Assembly: GCA_903926565.1 (NCBI GenBank)
Contig: CAIYJU010000206.1
Location: 1-53,104 of the forward strand
Direction of reading: 5' to 3'
Length of the DNA: 53,104 nt
From: an uncultured Bacteroidales bacterium
Lineage (GTDB): Bacteria; Bacteroidota; Bacteroidia; Bacteroidales; FEN-979
Shown here: positions 45,001-51,016 of the stretch, one piece after another
Layout of the letters: every line of letters starts with the position of its first letter
Position numbering within the stretch: position 1 is the stretch's first letter
Position numbers and translations under genes: made by a program
The notes under the pieces: model-generated
Told to the model about the DNA's origin: nothing
Databases searched by the model: none
Seen by the model: the letters and a program-made list of their open reading frames with translations, nothing else

Positions 45001-47827
45001 GCAATGCTTTCTCATAAACGAAGATTGCATTTGATTTGTTCGTACATCCGAAGTTGTTTGAGGTCTCAACATAGTATTCACCATATTGATACACCGGATA
45101 AGTACTGTTGGTCGCACCTGACAATGCCGCACCATTCTTATACCATTGGTAAGTTGGATAAGCAGGAACCACTGGAACCGTTGTCAATGTAACAAAGCCA
45201 CCCGGACAATACATGGTATCACTCGCGGTGATAACCGGGTTCGGGGAAGGACGGACAGTAACCTGCCGGATTTTTGTGGCCACACAGGTCCCGAGCGTTG
45301 CTGTAAGTGTAACACTGTAGACACCGGCAGTTAAGTAAGTATGCTGCGTTGGTGACGTGAACGATGTCGAACCTCCGGCAAATGCCCATGAATAGGAGAA
45401 CCCGGGATCAGCTACGTTTGGAAGTACTTGCGTAGCGGTGAATGTGGCAGGCTGGCCTTCACACACCGGGTTAGGACTGACTGTAAAGTCAATGGCACAG
45501 CTAACCGGATTCGGCGGGGGGCCTCCTCCTCCAGCACAATCGCCAATCACAACCTGGATATTGGAAGAGGTAGTACAAATCCCGTTTGAAACAACCACTG
45601 TGAAAACAAAGGAGCCCCCAACAGGCGGATTAAAAGCGGCGGGACCGGGAGTGTACGTAGGATTGGTTGCCCCCGCGATCAGTGTCATACCAGGGCCGTA
45701 CCATTGGTAGGACGCGTAAGCAGCAGGAACACTGAACGAGAAGGTGGCAAGTGGAAAATTCGGCAAACAGTATCCGACAGGCCCGCTCGGTGTAATTACC
45801 GGCTTGACGGGTGGATTCAATATGTTAACCGAAACCGAGCTGGAACCTCCGCAATGTGAAGCTGTAACAGATACTGCAGCAGGTGACCCGTGCCAGCGTA
45901 TCTGCACAGTGTTGGTTCCCTGTCCGCTGAGGATGGAGCCATTGCTCGGTATGGAGACTGACCACTGGATGGGAAGAGGACCTGTAGCCGTGAAGGTTGT
46001 GGTGTTATCCACACAAACATTGAGCGGTCCGGCAGGAGCAATCACAGGTGGTCCATATTTGAATACGGGCAGGATCTGAGGGGCTGAGGAACATAACACC
46101 CCAGGACTAATCTCGATCTGTTGAACTACCTGGATGTTCCATGGACCTGCACCATTCAATTTAATGATGGAGGTAAAACGGTCTGTTCCAAACTGGGTTT
46201 GCACAGTACCTGTACCTGCCGGCAGTACCGACCATGTAAAAGGACTGCCTGCTGTATTTGAGGTAATGGTATAAGTTAAATTTTTGCCCGGGCAAACCAG
46301 CGTTGGGCCGACAATCGGTCCAAGGATCGGAACAGCAACTACCTTGACGATCTTAACAGCATTCAGGTTGCAGTAACTGCCAACAGGCGGGGTAGCTGTA
46401 ATCGTGTATGTCCCGGGTACATTAAAGGTAATGTTCGTTGGATTGCCAATTATTGGCGCAATAACTACGGCACCGGGCCCGGTAACTGTCCAGGTTGCAG
46501 AACCGCTGCCAAAATAGGTTTCAGTTGATCCCTGACAAACCTGTTCAGATCCGAAGATTGAATAAACCGGGAGTACATTTACATTAAATGTGCTTACGCC
46601 GCTGCATCCTGCCAGCGGATTGTTGTAATTGCATGTGATCGTCCATAATCCTGCCTGGTTGAATGTCATGTTCACATTGGCAACATTACGGTCGTCCTCG
46701 TTAAATGTATAGCTAAATGGTGGTGCATTTGTTGTCCAGGTATAATAGGTCCCCGGCATGGAAGGAAGGAAGAAACTGCCGGCAGACCCGACACAAAGCG
46801 GGTTAGGACCGCTGATCGGAAGGTTCGGGTATAATACCGGAACATTGATTGTTGTTGTACCAGGACACGGTGCGGCACCACAACCCGGAACAGCAAGGGA
46901 TACAGTGGTTGGACCGGAGTAAGCTGCGTTCCATTTTATTTTAATGCAGTTGGTGCCGGCGCCGGGAATGATGACTCCACCGACCACAGACCAGTTATAA
47001 GTGCCACAAATGGTTGGCGTACAAAATGAACTGGTATCGCCGGGGCAAACAGTTCCAAAGCAACAGGTCGTTTCAATGATTGGTCCGGCACCAGCCAGAA
47101 CATGTATTACAACAGATGCAGTATCTGTGCAACCGCAAGGGGTTCTTTGATCAGGAACCCCTCCTTTGTTGCCACCCTGATCATACGCTGTAAGAATGAC
47201 AGTATAGAATCCCGGTCCCGGGAAAACATGAGGGAGGGGATTTGCCTGTGTGGAAGTAGTTCCATCACCAAAGTCCCATAAATAACTTCCACCACCAGCA
47301 GAGGTGTTTGTGAAAATTACGGGAACTGTATTACAAACAGGATTGGGAGTTGCTGTGAAATTTGCCTTTGGGCCATCAATCAGGCAGATTTGCTGTGTGA
47401 TTGAATCATGACATCCTCCCCCGTTGATAACCACCGTTATATATCCTGTGGCACCTGAACCCCATAAAATTGTCATTGGATTGCCGGTTACAGGCCCTAC
47501 CGGAGTTCCGCCGGTTACTGTCCAGGTATAGGTATAGGGCGCAGAATTGGGGTAAACTGTATAGGTATGGGCGCTTAACTTGCATGCGACCATTGAATGT
47601 CCCTGTCCGCCCACCCCGGCTGTTCCGCATGAAAAATCCGAGGCACAAATCTCGACGGCATCCTTTAAAATAAAATCAGGACAGCACACTGGTTGTGCTA
47701 TTGACTGAAGGGCCGTCATTGAAATCATGAATATGAAAACCCTGAAGAAAGCCAGACCCAGGCTTTCAGCTCTGAAAATATGCCGGTACACTGAACCGGC
47801 TCCGGAATTTGTAATTATACGTATCAT
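42008..47827 (-). CDS. Giant T9SS-secreted PKD/GEVED-repeat surface protein
   Basis: This 1939-residue secreted protein has a signal peptide (about 20-44, ending in LQSIAQP after a rather long N-terminal region). Many PKD and PKD-like/Ig-like segments occupy about residues 60-1210; one classical PKD shows YLWDFGDGTTSTQANP. Two GEVED domains (about 1245-1400 and 1420-1555) have LWIDYNINGTWVGPGEHVF, DGEVEDYPVYI, AWMDYNKDGDWADPGEQIF and NGEVEDYQVHA. Further segments lead to a type IX sorting domain (about 1862-1939, YPNPTTGTFTV). A strong ribosome site, AGGAGG at 47833-47838, supports the start. The protein is likely an extracellular adhesive or structural component. It is monocistronic, with its own promoter and terminator. 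Several open frames on the opposite strand are shadows. Confidence 0.9.
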   Translation of the reverse strand: MIRIITNSGAGSVYRHIFRAESLGLAFFRVFIFMISMTALQSIAQPVCCPDFILKDAVEICASDFSCGTAGVGGQGHSMVACKLSAHTYTVYPNSAPYTYTWTVTGGTPVGPVTGNPMTILWGSGATGYITVVINGGGCHDSITQQICLIDGPKANFTATPNPVCNTVPVIFTNTSAGGGSYLWDFGDGTTSTQANPLPHVFPGPGFYTVILTAYDQGGNKGGVPDQRTPCGCTDTASVVIHVLAGAGPIIETTCCFGTVCPGDTSSFCTPTICGTYNWSVVGGVIIPGAGTNCIKIKWNAAYSGPTTVSLAVPGCGAAPCPGTTTINVPVLYPNLPISGPNPLCVGSAGSFFLPSMPGTYYTWTTNAPPFSYTFNEDDRNVANVNMTFNQAGLWTITCNYNNPLAGCSGVSTFNVNVLPVYSIFGSEQVCQGSTETYFGSGSATWTVTGPGAVVIAPIIGNPTNITFNVPGTYTITATPPVGSYCNLNAVKIVKVVAVPILGPIVGPTLVCPGKNLTYTITSNTAGSPFTWSVLPAGTGTVQTQFGTDRFTSIIKLNGAGPWNIQVVQQIEISPGVLCSSAPQILPVFKYGPPVIAPAGPLNVCVDNTTTFTATGPLPIQWSVSIPSNGSILSGQGTNTVQIRWHGSPAAVSVTASHCGGSSSVSVNILNPPVKPVITPSGPVGYCLPNFPLATFSFSVPAAYASYQWYGPGMTLIAGATNPTYTPGPAAFNPPVGGSFVFTVVVSNGICTTSSNIQVVIGDCAGGGGPPPNPVSCAIDFTVSPNPVCEGQPATFTATQVLPNVADPGFSYSWAFAGGSTSFTSPTQHTYLTAGVYSVTLTATLGTCVATKIRQVTVRPSPNPVITASDTMYCPGGFVTLTTVPVVPAYPTYQWYKNGAALSGATNSTYPVYQYGEYYVETSNNFGCTNKSNAIFVYEKALPTARITGEGLVCGSPGGTSTFNLSAFYDPNYTYDWSSIPAGATFSPNNSNGAFFTNVSITLPAVLPYNASFVVKVTDITTGCENYDTLCIWFYETPQLTFAFYGGCEGIPVTLTPTFPPANPGLYNYMWSNGKTTTSITVSKAGNYGLTITNKLSGCSTTAFAAMIHPLPDLSLFPRGCDTICHYDTLHLYIPLPLNALPPFNTYASAYPLIKWIDNGNYATPIGFGQYLNFNTAVVGSHQISVVVGNVWGCTDTVGVFCHYVKYCPPNIGIDFGDAPETTTGLAYQTTLPTGARHNIVAGVYLGFKVDPEANGQPSIGADCDDNDCLFASLGDDEDGVTMPSVIEIGNTISISVLTSMAGYLDLWIDYNINGTWVGPGEHVFTTLPVVLGINALSFVVPTTATVGQSYARYRFRSTNVSGAISFNGLVADGEVEDYPVYIDECSEGNELDFGDAPDMPPVGYNYPTLLSSNGARHAKYLNIRLGALIDAETNGQPNTPALGDDIATSDDEDGVAFIGKMYVGLPANVQVTASVPGFLNAWMDYNKDGDWADPGEQIFTNQPLSVGVNNLTFIIPTTALQGKTYTRFRFNTIGGLTYFGLAMNGEVEDYQVHACPHWWPVHTNLKHYITIPHDLQNLVPGDVLGAFYLDATGERVCAGLSEFNGSDDQMMIAYGDNPQTTVKDGFIVGEPIYWKLCSMVKGDANPVDVTYDFTYPSSNGLFTQNGISALTNIIGLHVTATASPSIICSGDAVQLLANPGMAEGVSFTWTSIPAGFTSFEQNPVTYPMMNTTYYVDAFDGVFHANSSIAVAVTQVSPLVEILPLNNIGIPSGQSNCYNATLNITAGATGPFIIENGGAVSMIAGQKIRLLPGTRANSGSYLHGFITTTGAYCCNAGSPPAQAIMGGGSAGIGLDDKKPSFQVYPNPTTGTFTVDVTGVAEWSKVSVEIYGMLGDKILRKEMSGFKQQVFDLSDRQHGVYLIRVMNNGSEMGMTKIIKQ

Positions 47828-48148
47828 AAGATCCTCCTGTTGGTTTAACCGCTTGTACGGGATATAAATATTAACAGCCTGGTGAAAGCACTATCTGACA
47901 TTATTGTACTTTAACAGATCTGAGTTATAGAACACAATTAAAAAGAAGTATTTACCTACTTGAATGCAAATATAGCTTGAATCATTCTAAATAGGAAAAT
48001 ATTTTAACAATTTTTAACCACTCCTGAACGATATATTTCCTGCTCAACAGAGAAATAAAACTGTATTTTAGCAGAAATATAACGCCTGGCATTTTTTTCT
48101 GCCTTTGGGAAATTCAATCAACCAGGTTCTAAATTGTTTTACAAACAC
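47828..48148. other. Divergent intergenic region
   Basis: This AT-rich spacer of 321 bases separates two divergent genes. It holds the ribosome site (47833-47838) and the -7 element (47967-47974) of the minus-strand gene. A weaker TATTTTAG at 48064-48071 resembles a -7 element for the Crp/Fnr gene on the + strand. No open reading frame, RNA gene or repeat was recognised. Confidence 0.6.
47967..47974 (-). promoter_or_regulatory. -7 promoter element of the giant T9SS gene
   Basis: Read on the minus strand this is TATATTTG, a perfect TAnnTTTG element. It is 140 bases upstream of the ATG and gives a leader of about 130 bases. The -33 side is AT-rich without a clear TTG. Confidence 0.5.
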
Positions 48149-48850
48149 ATGGCAGATAATTGTCTGAACACCGACCGGCATTGCAATGGATGTGAATTCA
48201 GGTCACCTTTGTTTTGCTTTTTGTCAGATGAAGAGCTTAATCTTGTCGAAAAAAACAAGATAACCATCCAGTTTAAAAAAGGTGAAACAATTAAAAAACA
48301 GGGAACATACATGTCACATGTAATCTCTGTGAATTCAGGACTTGCCAAGCTTTACCTCGAAGGAATCGAGCAACGAAGTGCCATCATTCGGATAGTAAAA
48401 CCGACCAATTTCATTGGCGGACCCGGTATTTACCTTGATCAGCGCCATCACTTTACGGTTACTGCCCTTGTAGACACAACGGTTTGCTTCATTGAAGTCT
48501 CTGTTTTTAAAGAGATTATCGATAATAACAAGAGCTTTGCCCACGAATTCATGAAGGATTTCAGTAAGAATATCCTTCTTATTTACAACAGGCTTCTGTT
48601 TCTGACCCAAAAGCAAATGCCCGGCAGGATGGCTGACACACTTATTTACCTTTTCGAGGAAATTTTTGAATCCACAACATTCCCCATGTACCTCTCCAGG
48701 CAGGATATTTCTGAGTTATCGGGCATGTCAAAAGACAGTGCAGTTAAAATTCTGCGGGAGTTTCACAATGATAAAATCATTTTCCTGACAGAGAATGAGA
48801 TGCAGCTTCTTGATTCTGAGGCACTACACCGAATCAGCAAAACCGGTTAA
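48149..48850 (+). CDS. Crp/Fnr-family transcriptional regulator with N-terminal cysteine cluster
   Basis: From the ATG at 48149 the protein has 233 residues; a TTG five codons upstream is less likely. The N-terminus contains C5, C12, C15 and C23, an arrangement that could hold an oxygen-sensitive [4Fe-4S] cluster as in FNR. The cyclic-nucleotide-binding-like effector domain follows (about 30-145, with IQFKKGETIKKQGTYMSHVI), then a long dimer helix and a winged helix-turn-helix (about 170-225, LSRQDISELSGMSKDSAVKI). It probably adjusts transcription to oxygen or nitric oxide. Possible targets in the window cannot be told from sequence. It converges with the BtuG-like gene; the stops are 27 bases apart. 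Confidence 0.9.
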   Translation: MADNCLNTDRHCNGCEFRSPLFCFLSDEELNLVEKNKITIQFKKGETIKKQGTYMSHVISVNSGLAKLYLEGIEQRSAIIRIVKPTNFIGGPGIYLDQRHHFTVTALVDTTVCFIEVSVFKEIIDNNKSFAHEFMKDFSKNILLIYNRLLFLTQKQMPGRMADTLIYLFEEIFESTTFPMYLSRQDISELSGMSKDSAVKILREFHNDKIIFLTENEMQLLDSEALHRISKTG

Positions 48851-48877
48851 ATTTACGATTTCACTATCTGTAAAACG

Positions 48878-49951
48878 CTATCTGAACAATACCCCATTGG
48901 GAGCAACGCCCACAGTATAGGTCTTTATCAAATTTCCAGGAGACGAATACCTGTATAGTACTCCGGGAGTTGTAAAGTCAGTTGCATCCAGCGCGTAAAT
49001 TTCGCCATTAAGCGGGTTCACGTTGAAGCCGTAAAAGAATTTGCTCCCATCCACCAAAGGTGATGATGGCGCTGCGGCTGCCGTGATATCCATGGCATAA
49101 ATGCCTGCATACCCGAATCCGCCACCATAATAAACTGTGGACTTATCTTTACTGATATCAATATGTTGTGGATGCTGAGTTGCAGAGATTAGATATTCTC
49201 CGGTCTTCTGGAAGGTAGAACCGGATATTCTGACAAGTTTTGACGGTGTTTCCAAAATAATATTAAATGACCCGTCATATTTGATATAGCCATAGCAGAT
49301 GATCCAGATGTTGTTGTTTTTATCCATCACCAGTTCCTTTGGGTTATCCCCTACCCAAACAGTTTGAACCACATTGTCTGTTACCGGATCAATCACAGAA
49401 ATAGTTGAATCATGATCATAAGCTCCACCGTTGCATACCACTATTTTACCGTTTGCCAGAATGGCCTGTTCAGGCCCCATTCCAACCGGAATCGTTTTTA
49501 TAATTTTATTTGTTGCAAGATCAATAACTTTCACTGCACCGTTCTCACCCCACTGGGTTATATATCCCTTGTTACCGGATGAAGTCATGTACCGGGGTGA
49601 ACTTAGCCCGGTGATTGTTCCGGTTTCGGCAAAACTCCTGGCATCAGCCACTGCAACGGTATCGGAAAGGTTCAGCATCATATATACTTTCCCGTTGGCT
49701 GTATACATCGATTGCAAAAGTTGTCCAAGCGGATGTTTATTCACTGTTGTGAAAATTGAATTCCTTACACTGTCTCCGGCAAAATCGTAGAAACTTACCG
49801 AGGCATTCGCCTGGCCAAAAGTTCCTTCATTTATAATAAAAGCGCCATGCTCATAAGGCCACACAAATGTGTAATCTGTGTTGTCTTCTTTCTTACAACC
49901 AGAGGTTAATACAACCAATACCAATACAATGATGTTCAGATTTGTTTTCAT
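48878..49951 (-). CDS. BtuG-like surface beta-propeller lipoprotein
   Basis: This 357-residue lipoprotein has signal LVLVVLTSGC with C19 lipidated, followed by KKED, which resembles the acidic export signal for surface lipoproteins. The rest is a YncE/DUF5074-type beta-propeller with repeated blade motifs such as VKVIDLATNKIIKTIPVG, ISVIDPVTDNVVQTVWVG and GEIYALDATDF. BtuG of Bacteroides is a propeller of this type that captures vitamin B12 at the cell surface with very high affinity. The cobalamin riboswitch directly upstream strongly supports a B12 role. No btuB transporter or other B12 gene is adjacent, so it stands alone as a single-gene unit. Confidence 0.78.
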   Translation of the reverse strand: MKTNLNIIVLVLVVLTSGCKKEDNTDYTFVWPYEHGAFIINEGTFGQANASVSFYDFAGDSVRNSIFTTVNKHPLGQLLQSMYTANGKVYMMLNLSDTVAVADARSFAETGTITGLSSPRYMTSSGNKGYITQWGENGAVKVIDLATNKIIKTIPVGMGPEQAILANGKIVVCNGGAYDHDSTISVIDPVTDNVVQTVWVGDNPKELVMDKNNNIWIICYGYIKYDGSFNIILETPSKLVRISGSTFQKTGEYLISATQHPQHIDISKDKSTVYYGGGFGYAGIYAMDITAAAAPSSPLVDGSKFFYGFNVNPLNGEIYALDATDFTTPGVLYRYSSPGNLIKTYTVGVAPNGVLFR

Positions 49952-50009
49952 GATAAGTTATTAACGTATGTGAATCGTTGCCTTTCTCCCGAAAGCGCCG
50001 AAAAATAGT

Positions 50010-50180
50010 TGATGGCAGGTCTTCTGGCTTGCTCTGTTGTTCGAAGTCTTCCCATCCCGCCTGAGCGGAACAGTGACAAAAGAGGACGAAAACTTTTGTA
50101 GAGCTTACAGCTGCGGGAACAGCTCCGGATTTAAAACGGATTCCCTTTTCACACTTCCGGAGGAATCCGGATAATGAACC
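50010..50180 (-). promoter_or_regulatory. Cobalamin riboswitch
   Basis: On the minus strand the order of conserved blocks is GGAATCCG, then AATCCGGAGCTGTTCCCGC, AGCTGTAAGC, TGTCACTG, GGGAAG and AGCCAGAAGACCTGCC, the standard cobalamin aptamer core. It lies 60-230 bases upstream of the BtuG-like start on the same strand. The expression platform between about 49952 and 50010 shows no strong terminator, so control of translation start is more likely than attenuation. Binding of adenosyl- or other cobalamin should turn the downstream gene off. Confidence 0.93.
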
Positions 50181-50224
50181 AGCAACAAATTCCCGGCAAA
50201 AATATAAAAATAATTGTAACCGGA

Positions 50225-51013
50225 TTAAATATTAATTTGAATTCCCTCTTCGGCCGGGAAGGTTTCTGGGAATACAGATCGTGCTTCGCCGAGCAATGGT
50301 CCGATGTCGTCATATCTTGCAGAGAAATGCCCGATCATCAACTTTTTCACCTTTGCCTTTTGAGCAATCCGCGCAGCTTCCATGGCAGTGGAATGAAATT
50401 TATCTGCAGCAGCTGCGGCCAGATTCTCCATAAAGGTTGCCTCATGATAAAGAAGTCCAACCTCCTGAATGTACTGAATAATCTGTTCTGAGTAAGCTGT
50501 ATCACTGCAATATGCATAAGATCTGGACTCCCTGACTTTCCGCGGAGGATTCCTCTCCCGGAATACAAAACCGCAGGCAGGAATACTGTGTCGTAAGGGA
50601 AAGCTGTGAACAGAAATCCGGTCCTCTTCTAAAATCAGGTCGTATTGATCCATACGTAACGGATGAAATATCAATGGATACCTGAGTGTTGTCTGCGATA
50701 CCTCCATCTGAAGATTGATGATTTCAATAAGCATGGCCGGTCCGTGTAAATGGAGTTCTTCCTTACGCCCCAGCAGATGCATCGAATTCAGAAGCCCGAT
50801 CAGTCCGAAAAAATGGTCGCCGTGCAGATGGCTGATAAACACACGTTTAATCCGCTGGAAGGAAATATGAAATTTTTTCAGCTGAAATTGTGTCCCCTCT
50901 CCGCAATCAATTAAAAAGAAGCGCTCATTTGCATTGAGCAAATGAGCGCTTAGGTTTCGGTTGTTTGCCGGGATCGCAGCATTGCTACCCAGTACCGTCA
51001 ACGAGAATGTCAT
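50225..51013 (-). CDS. rnz: RNase Z-like metallo-beta-lactamase hydrolase, lacking the exosite arm
   Basis: This 262-residue protein has the RNase Z order: LTVLGSNAAIPANNRN, FFLIDCGEGTQFQL, the zinc motif SHLHGDH (H62, H64, D66, H67), FPLRHSIPACGF, SYAYCSDTAY and IGHFSARYDD. It would mature tRNA 3' ends. It is about 40 residues shorter than usual. The lost part is the segment between GFVFRE and SYAYCSDT, where other RNase Z enzymes have the flexible exosite arm that grips tRNA. The fold and active site look intact, so it may be an RNase Z with altered substrate handling. It starts three bases after rpsA and is in its operon. Confidence 0.85.
   Translation of the reverse strand: MTFSLTVLGSNAAIPANNRNLSAHLLNANERFFLIDCGEGTQFQLKKFHISFQRIKRVFISHLHGDHFFGLIGLLNSMHLLGRKEELHLHGPAMLIEIINLQMEVSQTTLRYPLIFHPLRMDQYDLILEEDRISVHSFPLRHSIPACGFVFRERNPPRKVRESRSYAYCSDTAYSEQIIQYIQEVGLLYHEATFMENLAAAAADKFHSTAMEAARIAQKAKVKKLMIGHFSARYDDIGPLLGEARSVFPETFPAEEGIQINI
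50908..50951 (-). terminator. Possible intragenic terminator within rnz, behind rpsA
   Basis: Bases 50919-50932 and 50938-50951 are perfectly complementary 14-base arms around a 5-base loop. On the minus strand the stem is followed by CTTTTTAATT. This is an intrinsic-terminator shape 66-98 bases after the rpsA stop, inside codons about 21-32 of rnz. It could reduce transcription from the highly expressed rpsA into rnz. The encoded residues LLNANERFF are conserved in the family, so part of the pattern is imposed by protein sequence. Confidence 0.5.
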
Positions 51014-51016
51014 GCA

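Noticed and set aside
45438..46079. Plus-strand open frames opposite the giant T9SS gene
   Set aside because: They are antisense shadows of repetitive PKD coding sequence and show no domain or ribosome site.
50174..50491. Plus-strand open frame opposite rnz and the riboswitch
   Set aside because: It is antisense to conserved RNase Z motifs and overlaps the riboswitch edge; no homology is visible.
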